From Prevotellaceae bacterium HUN156 (GTDB taxonomy: Bacteria > Bacteroidota > Bacteroidia > Bacteroidales > Bacteroidaceae), in the NCBI GenBank assembly GCA_900119285.1, contig FPIT01000006.1:53368-117367 (forward strand): a DNA stretch of 64,000 nt, read 5' to 3'. Within the stretch, counting starts at the first letter, position 1. Each line of letters opens with the position of its first letter. The position numbers were made by a program, and so were the translations under genes. The notes beneath the pieces are model-generated. The model saw only the letters and a list, made by a program, of their open reading frames with translations. It was not told the origin of the DNA and ran no database searches. Positions 1 to 8,240 of this stretch are shown one piece after another.

Positions 1-1047
1 CAGTGCAGAGTCCAACATATCGGCACGGTTGGTAGCAGCCAGCGTGATAATACCACTATTAGTACCAAAACCATCCATCTCGGTAAGTAGCGCATTCAGT
101 GTATTCTCACGCTCATCATTACCACCCATGGCTGGATTCTTTGAACGAGCACGACCTACAGCATCAATCTCATCAATAAAGATAATACAGGGAGCCTTGG
201 TCTTGGCTTTCTCAAAGAGGTCGCGAACACGAGAGGCACCCACACCCACAAACATCTCCACAAAGTCAGAACCTGACATCGAGAAGAAGGGTACGCCAGC
301 CTCGCCTGCCACAGCCTTAGCCAACAAGGTCTTACCTGTTCCTGGAGGACCTACCAACAAAGCGCCCTTGGGTATCTTACCACCCAAGTCGGTATATTTC
401 TGAGGACTCTTCAGAAAGTCCACAATCTCCTGCATCTCCTGTTTGGCACCTGCCTGACCAGCCACATCCTTAAAGGTAATGCCCAGTTCGCCACCTTTCT
501 CATACATCTGAGCCTTCGACTTGCCAACATTAAACAAGCCTGCGCCACCCATAGGAGCACCACCGCCCATACGACGCATGATAAACATCCATACTAGGAT
601 GATACCACCTAAGAACAGGATGTTGCCAATCAACGATGAGAAGAAGTCGTTGTCCTTACTATTATCATACGAGAACTTTCCCGTAAACTTCTTCGCTTCG
701 CGCTCTGCATTGATAAATTGTTCTACCTGGTCAACACTACCAATCTCAACCATCACGCTGGGTTTCTCGCCAGTCTGCTGCACACCCTGATGAAAGACAT
801 CACGGATATGTTCTGGCTTGACAAACATCTCCACCGTATTCTGGTATTTGTTAACTACAATTTCTTGGGCATAGCCTTTCTCCACCATAGCCTTAAAGTC
901 AGAATACTTCACGGTGGTAGAGATACTCGATTTCTCCTGACCACCCCAAAAGTAGAAAGCCAAGAGCCCTACGAGCACCAGTCCATAGATCCAACTCATA
1001 TTGAATCGAGGCATCTGGGGTCTGTTGTTATTCTGTTGCTGTTCCAA
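1..1047 (-). CDS. ftsH: ATP-dependent zinc metalloprotease FtsH, 3' end outside window
   Basis: Membrane-bound AAA+ protease that degrades misfolded and short-lived proteins. The visible 349 codons hold an N-terminal membrane segment (about residues 17-34), a periplasmic part, a second membrane segment (about 136-160), then the AAA module with Walker A GPPGTGKT (about 232) and Walker [14 protein letters not shown] (about 290). The window ends near [12 protein letters not shown], before the SRH and the zinc site, so the protease domain is not seen. The frame can start at a TTG at 1047 (residues [15 protein letters not shown]) or at the ATG at 1014; I chose TTG because the Gln/Asn-rich leader is open and fits family N-termini, but this is uncertain. 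It lies 37 bases downstream of rsfS on the same strand, probably as one operon. Confidence 0.95.
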   Translation of the reverse strand, partial: MEQQQNNNRPQMPRFNMSWIYGLVLVGLLAFYFWGGQEKSSISTTVKYSDFKAMVEKGYAQEIVVNKYQNTVEMFVKPEHIRDVFHQGVQQTGEKPSVMVEIGSVDQVEQFINAEREAKKFTGKFSYDNSKDNDFFSSLIGNILFLGGIILVWMFIMRRMGGGAPMGGAGLFNVGKSKAQMYEKGGELGITFKDVAGQAGAKQEMQEIVDFLKSPQKYTDLGGKIPKGALLVGPPGTGKTLLAKAVAGEAGVPFFSMSGSDFVEMFVGVGASRVRDLFEKAKTKAPCIIFIDEIDAVGRARSKNPAMGGNDERENTLNALLTEMDGFGTNSGIITLAATNRADMLDSAL

Positions 1048-1084
1048 AATATTCTTATATTATAATATTCCTATAAATAAATGC

Positions 1085-1444
1085 TTAGTCCTCATCGGGA
1101 ATCCAAGTCATAGGAGCATCTTCCCATAAATGCTCCAAGTCGTAGTATTCACGAACGTCAGGCTGGAAGATGTGTACCATCACATCACTATAGTCCATTG
1201 CCACCCACTGGGCATTATCTTGTCCAGCTACCATCGATGGTTTCTCGCCCAGCTCCTTACGAGCCATCTCTCCCACCGACTCAGTGATAGCATCTACTTG
1301 TGCGGGTGAACTACCCTGACATATCACGAAATAGTTACAAATAGCACCGTCTACGGCATTCAAATCAACTACCACGATGCGCTTTCCTTTTTTCTCTTGT
1401 ATTCCTTTGGTTATAGTTTCTACTAATTGTGTTACTTGTTCCAT
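1085..1444 (-). CDS. rsfS: Ribosomal silencing factor RsfS
   Basis: RsfS (DUF143/Iojap family) binds uL14 on the 50S subunit and blocks subunit joining when nutrients are short. The 119-residue protein has the family's usual length and hallmark runs: CNYFVICQGSS near residue 37, then GQDNAQWVAMDYSDVMVHIF and REYYDLEHLWEDAP at the C-terminus. It is the first gene of an rsfS-ftsH pair, an order known in Bacteroidetes. A TATCTTTG -7 box lies on this strand at 1469-1476, about 25 bases upstream of the start, without a clear -33 TTG. Confidence 0.95.
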   Translation of the reverse strand: MEQVTQLVETITKGIQEKKGKRIVVVDLNAVDGAICNYFVICQGSSPAQVDAITESVGEMARKELGEKPSMVAGQDNAQWVAMDYSDVMVHIFQPDVREYYDLEHLWEDAPMTWIPDED

Positions 1445-1547
1445 TAACTATTATATTATTTTAAGGCACAAAGATACAAATTTATGTGGTAATAAAGGCG
1501 AAAAAAGCATTTTTTTGCGCTTTTTTATAAAAAACACGCAATTTTTT

Positions 1548-1577
1548 TTGCAGGTTCGGAAAAAAGTAGTACCTTTG
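1548..1577 (+). promoter_or_regulatory. Promoter of tRNA-Gln
   Basis: TTG at 1548-1550, 19 bases, then TACCTTTG at 1570-1577: a complete Bacteroidetes primary-sigma promoter. It would give a 5' leader of roughly 40 bases before the tRNA. Confidence 0.8.
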
Positions 1578-1620
1578 CACTCGCATTTCGGGAGACACCT
1601 CTTGAGAATAGCAAAAACAG

Positions 1621-1691
1621 TGGGGTATGGTGTAATGGTAACACTGCAGATTCTGGTCCTGCCTTTCCTGGTTCGAGTCCGGGTACCCCAA
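1621..1691 (+). tRNA. tRNA-Gln (anticodon CTG)
   Basis: Seven-pair acceptor stem (TGGGGTA at 1621-1627 with TACCCCA at 1684-1690), a D arm, an anticodon loop TTCTGGT giving CTG, and a T arm CTGGTTCGAGTCCGGG. The discriminator base is A at 1691. CCA is not encoded. The last pair of the anticodon stem is an A-C mismatch. Confidence 0.95.
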
Positions 1692-1700
1692 CAAGAAATC

Positions 1701-1735
1701 GCAAGCAACTTATACAAGTGCTTGCGTTTTTTGTT
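1701..1735 (+). terminator. Intrinsic terminator after tRNA-Gln
   Basis: GCAAGCA (1701-1707) pairs with TGCTTGC (1719-1725) and is followed by a T-rich run, 10 bases after the tRNA. Confidence 0.85.
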
Positions 1736-1763
1736 TTCATCTATGTCGATAGATTATTTCTCT

Positions 1764-1810
1764 ACCGGCAAGATTGCTTGCCACAATCTTGAGTGGCATT
1801 GCAATCCGGT
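1764..1810. other. Long bulged hairpin downstream of the 41-residue ORF
   Basis: Three paired blocks nest symmetrically: ACCGG with CCGGT, GATTGC with GCAATC, and GCCAC with GTGGC, around an 8-base loop. There is no T run, so it is not a simple terminator. On the minus strand it falls about 53 bases after the stop of the small ORF at 1863-1988 and may be a structured 3' end. Function unknown. Confidence 0.55.
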
Positions 1811-1862
1811 CGATAGGGCACACACATTCTTAAATTCACATGCAGGAGCAACCACCAATATA

Positions 1863-1988
1863 TTAATGTGGATGCTTAATGATACGCCAACAGGTTATAA
1901 GAAACCATATAGCACCAACAGCAACCAACATCCAAAACAGAATCTCTGCCAGATGGTCATTCAACAAGGTTACCATTGTATGAAACAT
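1863..1988 (-). CDS. Putative 41-residue single-membrane-segment protein
   Basis: Open frame of 41 codons with one hydrophobic helix (about residues 16-34: EILFWMLVAVGAIWFLITC) ending in a basic tail WRIIKHPH. I do not recognise a family. A -7 box TAACTTTG lies upstream at 2057-2064, with a hairpin in the leader at 2022-2041 and four direct repeats further upstream (2088-2165). The gene sits in the gap between the terminator of the AraC-type gene and tRNA-Gln, so it should have its own transcript. The ribosome binding site is weak, as is common in this phylum. It could be a small regulatory membrane protein or a type I toxin-like peptide; both are guesses. Confidence 0.45.
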   Translation of the reverse strand: MFHTMVTLLNDHLAEILFWMLVAVGAIWFLITCWRIIKHPH

Positions 1989-2056
1989 ATTAAAATACAC
2001 ACTTATTATATTTTTAAGGCTAAGGTCTATGGATGGACCTTTTCATTTTCACGCTG

Positions 2057-2064
2057 CAAAGTTA
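2057..2064 (-). promoter_or_regulatory. -7 box upstream of the 41-residue ORF
   Basis: TAACTTTG on the minus strand. No TTG stands at the ideal 19-21 base distance; the nearest (2081-2083) is about 16 bases away. That, together with the adjoining direct repeats, suggests an activator-dependent promoter. Confidence 0.5.
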
Positions 2065-2087
2065 CATAGATTTCTACAAACAATCGA

Positions 2088-2165
2088 TTGCAAATTGTAC
2101 AAACATCTTGCATTTTTCAAAAAATATATTGCAAATTGTACAGAAGCCTTGCAAATTATACAAAA
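2088..2165. repeat. Four direct repeats at 20-21 base spacing (operator-like)
   Basis: Copies of TTGCAAATTGTACA begin at 2088, 2108 (degenerate, TTGCAT), 2129 and 2149, so spacings are 20, 21 and 20, about two helical turns. They lie just upstream of the -7 box at 2057-2064 and next to the gene for an AraC-type regulator, whose family commonly binds direct half-sites 21 bases apart. The pairing of regulator and site is inference. Confidence 0.6.
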
Positions 2166-2180
2166 GAAGAATGAGAGATA

Positions 2181-2210
2181 AAAAAATGCCGATTAAATCG
2201 GCATTTTTTA
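2181..2210. terminator. Bidirectional terminator at the end of the AraC-type gene
   Basis: TGCCGAT and ATCGGCA around TAA, flanked by six A on one side and six T on the other. It overlaps the stop codon at 2208-2210. Confidence 0.85.
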
Positions 2211-3281
2211 TTTCTTATGTTTGGTACGATAATATACATTATAGGAAGGAAAACCAGATGCAAGAGCCGCAGATTCCATCGTTTCATCAGGATGATCAAC
2301 TACATATTGCTCGTAATATGCTAATCGCTGACCATTAACATAAGCGGCAAACGAACCATAACAGCGCTGGAAGGTTTGACTGACATAGGTACGGCTATAA
2401 GATGTATGAGCCACCACGTCGTCAATCTTCAGATGAGGATCAAGAAAAGCCTGCAAGCCCACCACATAGCGATCAATCTCTTCAGCAATAAGACGCGTGC
2501 GCTCTTCTATTTCAAAAGCTTCCTGCTGAACATCTAATTCTTCTGAATCATTATCAACGGCAGAAGGCACCATGATTGCGCGTCGCCAAGCTGGTAATAC
2601 TGTATTGAGAAGTACCATATTGAATATTGCCAAGAGCACATGCATAATAGCCATCCACAATGGAGAGTCAAGCAGATAGGCCGGCCAAACCAAGAATGTC
2701 AGGACAACGGGCATCAGCCATACACGACGTGCATAGTCAACAGGAAAATCCTCGGGGTTTGAATAGTTGGCATCACGAGCCTCGCGAATCCAATTCCACA
2801 CCTGCCATATAGCCAAACCACTAAAAGCCATCATAGTAACACTGGCTACAGTAATAAGTATCTGCCAGAACTGCATACCCTCGTCACTGATGAACTGGAA
2901 AGGCAGCCAAGCATTAAGCGTGGGTGGCAGCATGGCAATGATAACTACAATACCAGCAATCCAACTGACCGTTTTCCAGCGTCCCCACTGTTTTACCGTG
3001 CCAAAGAAGCAAAGCAGTAACATTCCACAATAGAAAAAGTAGGTAGCGGGAAAGTATGATTTCATCAGTATCCATGCCGATTTATCTGTAGGATTAATGA
3101 CATAGGGCAGTAAGATGGTAGCACACAGATAGCACATGACTTGCAACCTGCGGTCTGGCCAGATATAAGAGCGATGTTCCTTGGGCTCCCGACAAGTATG
3201 AAAGAAGCGAATTATCGCAAACGCCCAACACGTTGTCAGATACAGCATCGCTGCCAAACCGTAGTAATAGTATTCATTCAT
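2208..3281 (-). CDS. Membrane-anchored AraC-type helix-turn-helix regulator
   Basis: 357 residues. The first about 235 carry six or seven hydrophobic segments (for example LYLTTCWAFAIIRFF and VWLMPVVLTFLVWPAYLL). The last about 100 form an AraC-like DNA-binding region: LKIDDVVAHTSYSRTYVSQTFQRCYGSFAAYVNGQRLAYYEQYV, then ESAALASGFPSYNVYYRTKHKK, where the second helix-turn-helix stops short of the usual length. Such integral-membrane AraC proteins are frequent in Bacteroidales and probably sense envelope or membrane signals. It is the last gene of the exporter operon, 9 bases after a permease gene, so it likely regulates that operon or the small ORF beyond it. Confidence 0.85.
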   Translation of the reverse strand: MNEYYYYGLAAMLYLTTCWAFAIIRFFHTCREPKEHRSYIWPDRRLQVMCYLCATILLPYVINPTDKSAWILMKSYFPATYFFYCGMLLLCFFGTVKQWGRWKTVSWIAGIVVIIAMLPPTLNAWLPFQFISDEGMQFWQILITVASVTMMAFSGLAIWQVWNWIREARDANYSNPEDFPVDYARRVWLMPVVLTFLVWPAYLLDSPLWMAIMHVLLAIFNMVLLNTVLPAWRRAIMVPSAVDNDSEELDVQQEAFEIEERTRLIAEEIDRYVVGLQAFLDPHLKIDDVVAHTSYSRTYVSQTFQRCYGSFAAYVNGQRLAYYEQYVVDHPDETMESAALASGFPSYNVYYRTKHKK

Positions 3282-3290
3282 ATTCCAAGA

Positions 3291-4532
3291 TCAGGCTTTC
3301 TTATTTTTCAGACGTTCTAAACGCTCAAGACCATGCTGACGAGACAAGGTAATCTGATGGCGGTACACGATGCATGCCAAGGTAAAGTATGCAAGAACAT
3401 GAATCCAAAGGATGCGATATTCGGTAAGGACATCGCTGAGAGTACCACCCATAGAATTCAGACGAACATAGGCACGCACACCAAAGGTTGATGGGAACAG
3501 CCATGACACTCCCTGCCAGAAGCCGGGAATATTGTTCTGAGGCCATGACACACCACTCAGGAAGAGCAGTGGTACAGATACGAATACCATCAGCAGCATG
3601 ACGTTCTCTCGGAAGCGCACAATACACGACACGGTAATACCGAAGAAGATACATGCCAAGGTATAGGGCGTCATGATGGCCAAAAGGTCTTGCCAATGTG
3701 CCAAACAGGGGAAGTGGAATATTCGTGGCACAACAACGGTAAGCCAAGCACCCATCAAGATATAAATCATCAGATAGCACATCGACTTGCCCAGCACAAT
3801 GCGGAAGGTACCATGATAGCGACGCTGCATAGGTACCAGGTCTTCAAAGCGGTTGCTCTCTCTCGCTGTACCAGCAGAGAGTCCGATGCCCAACACCAGA
3901 GTCTGTTGCAGAATCAGCATAAGCACAGCAGGTAAGATAAAGGAGCCGTAGCCTCCTCCCGGACTGAAAATGGGCTGACCGTCATAGTCAAGGGGTTTCG
4001 TCTGTATCTGTTCTTCGCGGGCTGTATAGTTGCCTGACAGTTTAATCTGTATCTCACTATTCATCTCCTGCGATACCAAGACTGCCGTTTGATAAGAGGC
4101 TTTATATGCCAACATCAGACTCATGTCACAATACACGCCAACAGTGGCTTGCTCCATACGGTTCAGACGTGTCTGGAAGTCGGAAGGAATATAGTAAACG
4201 GCATGAGCCACCTGTCGTCCGACGAGCATCTTTGCTTCGTCAAGGTCGGAGGCATAGCACACCACCTTTATATCAGGAGAAGCATCACACATTCGGACAA
4301 ACTTGCGACTCATCTGTGAATGCGAGTTATCGACTACAACAACGGGCATATCACGAACCACCTCATTATTATATATCCACGAATAGAGCAACGGATAGAC
4401 AAGCGGCACAATAAAGAAGAAGATGATAACACCCTCATCTTTGAACACCTGACGTACCTCGTCGCGCCAGATAGCTGCAGCGTCACGCATGCCGTCTAGT
4501 ATTGTGCATAGAAGTCTATTTCTTATCTTCAT
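3291..4532 (-). CDS. ABC-2 type transporter permease (second of two)
   Basis: 413 residues: an N-terminal membrane helix (about 32-52, VIIFFFIVPLVYPLLYSWIY), a periplasmic domain to about 195, then five or six helices, the layout of the YbhR/YhhJ branch of ABC2_membrane_3. It would form the inner-membrane channel of a tripartite exporter with the permease upstream (11-base gap), the HlyD adaptor and TolC. No ATP-binding subunit is encoded in the operon. The substrate is unknown; YbhR-type systems move drugs or other hydrophobic compounds. Confidence 0.9.
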   Translation of the reverse strand: MKIRNRLLCTILDGMRDAAAIWRDEVRQVFKDEGVIIFFFIVPLVYPLLYSWIYNNEVVRDMPVVVVDNSHSQMSRKFVRMCDASPDIKVVCYASDLDEAKMLVGRQVAHAVYYIPSDFQTRLNRMEQATVGVYCDMSLMLAYKASYQTAVLVSQEMNSEIQIKLSGNYTAREEQIQTKPLDYDGQPIFSPGGGYGSFILPAVLMLILQQTLVLGIGLSAGTARESNRFEDLVPMQRRYHGTFRIVLGKSMCYLMIYILMGAWLTVVVPRIFHFPCLAHWQDLLAIMTPYTLACIFFGITVSCIVRFRENVMLLMVFVSVPLLFLSGVSWPQNNIPGFWQGVSWLFPSTFGVRAYVRLNSMGGTLSDVLTEYRILWIHVLAYFTLACIVYRHQITLSRQHGLERLERLKNKKA

Positions 4533-4543
4533 CGTTCTCTTTC

Positions 4544-5713
4544 TTATGGAATATAGACATAAGTCAGCAGGGCATTCTTAATCTTTGGAGCCACAATGAT
4601 TGGCATCAGCATAAAGGCCAGCAGAACCGCAATGTTCCACCATGCGTCAAGGATAGAGAAATCGTTGAGCACACAGGTCTGATAGACCATATAATAGTGG
4701 CGCAATGGGAAGAGCCATGCCAACGTCTGTAAAGGTCCATCCATACCCATTACTGGGAAGGCGGCACCAGCCATAGAGAAGCTGAGCACAGCCCACAACG
4801 AACATATACTCATTGACATACGCAGTGAAGGCAGCAGTCCGAAAGCAAAGATACCAAAGCCCATTGACGAGAATACCAGCAACAGATTCATCAGAATAAT
4901 CATCCCTACTCCACCTGGATGTGGGAAGTCCATCACTCCATATACATAATAACTATAGCCAAAAGTCAGCATCAGCCAAATGAGCATATGAGGCAGGTAT
5001 TTACCTGTGATAGCTTTCCAGATATTATTACCAGCGATATGCATCAACTCATGCGAGTCTCTAAATTTCAGCTCTGTACCGATGGCATAAGCGGAGATGA
5101 GGAAGATAAACAGCATCATCACGCCAGGCACCAACACAGTAGAGAGATAGGCATTATAGTCGGTGGTGGAGTTACTAATCTGGTGAAGATCAATAGTGAT
5201 GGGCTGCAGGAATGCCTTTATCTGACTATCTGTGTAACCTTTAGCGCGCATCGTGGCCTGTCCTACGGCAGCAGAACCTAACACCGAAATCGTCTTCAGG
5301 TCACGATACAACAAAGAGCCCGAAAGCAGCGTCGTCATCGAATAGTAGAACGAGATCTTTGGCTGACGACTGCTCAACAAGCGCTCCGTAGTACCTTTAG
5401 GAATATACATAAAGGCATAAATCTCATTGTTCTGCATAGCTTTACGAGCCTCTGCAACAGAAGGATAGTGAGCCACTACATGGCTTGTCTGAAAGGCATC
5501 AAGACGACGAATCAGACTACGTGTAGTAGAAGAGTTATCCAAGTCAACAACACCCACCGGCATCTCTGTAGGCTGTCCTTCATCCATCAGCGATGTGAAG
5601 AAGAACATCACCGCCAAGGGGAATACAAGCATACAGGAGATATAGATGGGGTTGCGAAGGAACATCTTACACTCCCTCACAGCCAACAAATAGATCTGCC
5701 TTAGCGTTTTCAA
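4544..5713 (-). CDS. ABC-2 type transporter permease (first of two)
   Basis: 389 residues, same family as the following gene: an N-terminal helix (about 23-43, IYISCMLVFPLAVMFFFTSL), a periplasmic domain, and a cluster of C-terminal helices (about 195-380). The start ATG lies 9 bases after the adaptor stop, so the genes are translationally close. The two permeases probably pair as a heterodimer like YbhS/YbhR. Confidence 0.9.
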   Translation of the reverse strand: MKTLRQIYLLAVRECKMFLRNPIYISCMLVFPLAVMFFFTSLMDEGQPTEMPVGVVDLDNSSTTRSLIRRLDAFQTSHVVAHYPSVAEARKAMQNNEIYAFMYIPKGTTERLLSSRQPKISFYYSMTTLLSGSLLYRDLKTISVLGSAAVGQATMRAKGYTDSQIKAFLQPITIDLHQISNSTTDYNAYLSTVLVPGVMMLFIFLISAYAIGTELKFRDSHELMHIAGNNIWKAITGKYLPHMLIWLMLTFGYSYYVYGVMDFPHPGGVGMIILMNLLLVFSSMGFGIFAFGLLPSLRMSMSICSLWAVLSFSMAGAAFPVMGMDGPLQTLAWLFPLRHYYMVYQTCVLNDFSILDAWWNIAVLLAFMLMPIIVAPKIKNALLTYVYIP

Positions 5714-5722
5714 AATAGAATA

Positions 5723-6709
5723 TTAATCTTTAATAATCAAAGACATACCAGGACGCAAACCCTCAAATTTCTCAACAGGGCGTGCCTTCACCTCAAAGGT
5801 CTTCAGGTCGTACTGACCATTAGACTTGGTAGCCTTCCACACAGCATACGAGCCTTGGTCTTTCATATAGTACACCTTCATCTTGACGTACTTATTGAAA
5901 GCAGGCACAAAAGCGGTGAATGTAGAACCTACCGCCATATTATTGAGTTGGTCTTCGCGAACATTGAATGTACCCCAAAGATCTTTCATTACCGCAATGG
6001 TCATGATGGGCGAGCCCGTACCTACAAGTTCACCCTGCTTAGGATAGATATCCATTACCTCACCCTCCATCTGGGCGATTTGTACTGTCTCGTTAATATA
6101 AGAGCTAACTTCCTGGACAGCTCCCTTAGCACGACCTACCTGAGCAGCAGCAGCGAGTTTATCCTCACGACGGGCACCATTGACAGCCATATCGTACTGA
6201 CTCTGGGCAGCCTTCATCTGCGCCTCCATCGCCTTATATTGGGCAAACACCTCATCACGCTTCTGGGCACTGAGAACTCCTTCATCATAGAGGCGTTGTA
6301 CACGCCCATACGACTTCTCTGCAATTTCCAGACCAGCCTTTGCCTGTTGTAATAAATTGTAAGCACCACGAATCTGCTCCTCACGAGCACCATTCTGAGC
6401 CTTCATCTCAAGAGCGGAAGCTGCATCCTGAGCACTCTGAGCTTGCTCCATCTTAGCGCGTACCTCAGGAGCATCGAGAATGGCCAGCGTATCACCAACC
6501 TTCACGAAGTCACCCTCCTTGACACGAATTTCTAAGATACGACCAGGAACCTTACTTGACACGCGATACTCGCCGACTTCTACTTGTCCTTGAATAACTT
6601 CTGCATCACGCGAGAAGGCGAAGAAACCGATAACAGCAACTATAACTATCACCGTTACGAAACCGATGATGGCCAGCAAGATGTTGTTATGTTGTGATTT
6701 TGCACTCAT
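5723..6709 (-). CDS. HlyD/EmrA-family periplasmic adaptor subunit
   Basis: 328 residues: one N-terminal membrane anchor (about 10-30, LLAIIGFVTVIVIVAVIGFFAF), a biotinyl-lipoyl-like half motif (EVGEYRVSSKVPGRILEIRVKEGDFVKVGDTL), a long alpha-helical hairpin (about 80-215, rich in Ala, Gln and Glu), the second lipoyl half (GEVMDIYPKQGELVGTGSPIMTI) and a beta-barrel end. It bridges the inner-membrane permeases to TolC. Gene order TolC-adaptor-permease-permease fits a complete conduit apart from the missing ATPase. Confidence 0.93.
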   Translation of the reverse strand: MSAKSQHNNILLAIIGFVTVIVIVAVIGFFAFSRDAEVIQGQVEVGEYRVSSKVPGRILEIRVKEGDFVKVGDTLAILDAPEVRAKMEQAQSAQDAASALEMKAQNGAREEQIRGAYNLLQQAKAGLEIAEKSYGRVQRLYDEGVLSAQKRDEVFAQYKAMEAQMKAAQSQYDMAVNGARREDKLAAAAQVGRAKGAVQEVSSYINETVQIAQMEGEVMDIYPKQGELVGTGSPIMTIAVMKDLWGTFNVREDQLNNMAVGSTFTAFVPAFNKYVKMKVYYMKDQGSYAVWKATKSNGQYDLKTFEVKARPVEKFEGLRPGMSLIIKD

Positions 6710-6761
6710 ATTCTTATTTATATTCGATATTACATTAGTTTAGTTATGACGATATTCTCAC

Positions 6762-8234
6762 TCAATAAAGTGTTCCCAACGCTTTTTGCAAGTTCACCTG
6801 ACTGAGTTTGACATTGATTTCGGCATCGATTTTCTGCGAGGCAGCCTGCAACCATGCCGTCTGAGCTTCCATCACAGTAGTCGAAGAAATAACTCCCTCC
6901 TGGAATCCCAGATTTGCTGTGCGTAGGTTTTCATTAGCACGTTCCACGCTGGCTCTTGCCAACTCTAAGGTTTTATTAGCTTCATTAACCTTGAAAGCAC
7001 TCTGATTTACCTGCAACTCAATTTTTTCGCGAGCTTCATCCAGAGCGAGGAGAGCCATAGTGGTAGCTCCCTTTGAAGCACGCACTTTATAGGCCACATC
7101 GCCCCAATTCCATACTGGAACACGCACCATAACGCCGATGTTCCAAACACCGCCAAACTTGCGCTGGAAACCATTATAGAGATTGGGATTGCTGAAAGCA
7201 TAGCCACCCATCAGTGCTACTTGCGGAAGATTACCGGCTTTCAGCAGATGGGTATTCTGCTTACTGAGATCAACTACATTCTGCAGCATCTTCAACTCTG
7301 GGCGCATCTCCATGGCCTGTTCCATATTCTTCTGAGGAACCATAGAGACGGTTTCAAGTTCTTCTGCCTCTTCGTCAACCAGCACGACATCTTCACTAAT
7401 AGGCAGTCCGCAGAGTTGACAGAGCAGCATACGAGAAAGCGTCAGACCGTCGTTAACCTTCATCAGTGTCATCTCGGCCTCGTTGACCTTTACACTGACA
7501 CTAAGTCCTTCAGAACGGGTAGCGACACCCTCACGAATCATTTTCTGAACATCGCCATCCAGTTTCTTGATAAGGTCAAGATACCCCTGAGCGAGCTTTT
7601 GCTTATGGCGCAGAGACACCACCTGCCAGTAAGCTTGATCTATCTGGTAGAGTGTTTCCTGACGCTTTGAATCAGTAGAGTTGGCAGCCATCTCTTCATT
7701 GATATCTGCCATTTTGTTAAGGGCTACGATGGCACCACCCATAAAGATGGGTTGAGTAACCACAACAGCTCCAGCAAACAGGTTACGCGTATCAGAGCGG
7801 AACTCATCAACGACACGCTGACCTACGCCATTTCCTGCACCTTCAATGCCACCCATGATGCCTTGCAGAGTAGGCGAAGAGCCAAGCAATGTGGCAAGTA
7901 CAGGAAGCTCTTTCAGCAAACTGGCGGTAGCTGTCTGCACGTCACCAACAGCCTTTGTTCCCAGACTACCGAGTTCAGACTTCACATCGTCACTCAACAG
8001 CGAGATTTCTCTGCTGGTATACTCATAGCCACCTAATGCAGTAACATGAGGCAGATACTTTGTACGTGCTGACTTGCGTAGGTTTTTGGCTACATCTTGC
8101 TTAACACGTGACACACCAATCTGCTTATTATTGCGGAGCGCCATAGCTCTGCAACTATCCAGGCTGAGCAACTGTTGTGCTCCAGCCACTTGTGCGGCAC
8201 ACGTTAAGAGAAAGATTCCAAAAAATCTTTTCAT
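6762..8234 (-). CDS. TolC-family outer membrane efflux protein
   Basis: 490 residues with a signal peptide (MKRFFGIFLLTCAAQVAGA) and the OEP repeats: the first starts LLSLDSCRAMALRNNKQIGVSR, the second about residue 285 onward (MEQAMEMRPELKMLQNVVDLSKQN, then EKIELQVNQSAFKVNEANKTLELARASVERANENL). It forms the outer-membrane channel and periplasmic tunnel of the exporter. A central insert of about 60 residues (about 85-150, Gly/Ser/Leu-rich) is longer than in E. coli TolC. It starts 6 bases after the coiled-coil gene. Confidence 0.93.
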   Translation of the reverse strand: MKRFFGIFLLTCAAQVAGAQQLLSLDSCRAMALRNNKQIGVSRVKQDVAKNLRKSARTKYLPHVTALGGYEYTSREISLLSDDVKSELGSLGTKAVGDVQTATASLLKELPVLATLLGSSPTLQGIMGGIEGAGNGVGQRVVDEFRSDTRNLFAGAVVVTQPIFMGGAIVALNKMADINEEMAANSTDSKRQETLYQIDQAYWQVVSLRHKQKLAQGYLDLIKKLDGDVQKMIREGVATRSEGLSVSVKVNEAEMTLMKVNDGLTLSRMLLCQLCGLPISEDVVLVDEEAEELETVSMVPQKNMEQAMEMRPELKMLQNVVDLSKQNTHLLKAGNLPQVALMGGYAFSNPNLYNGFQRKFGGVWNIGVMVRVPVWNWGDVAYKVRASKGATTMALLALDEAREKIELQVNQSAFKVNEANKTLELARASVERANENLRTANLGFQEGVISSTTVMEAQTAWLQAASQKIDAEINVKLSQVNLQKALGTLY

Positions 8235-8240
8235 GTGTAA

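Noticed and set aside
1377..2069. 230-codon plus-strand ORF across tRNA-Gln
   Set aside because: It overlaps rsfS antisense, a tRNA, a terminator and a structured intergenic region, and its composition is not protein-like.
2181..2210. Regulator operator
   Set aside because: The perfect A-run/stem/T-run layout at a stop codon is that of a bidirectional terminator.
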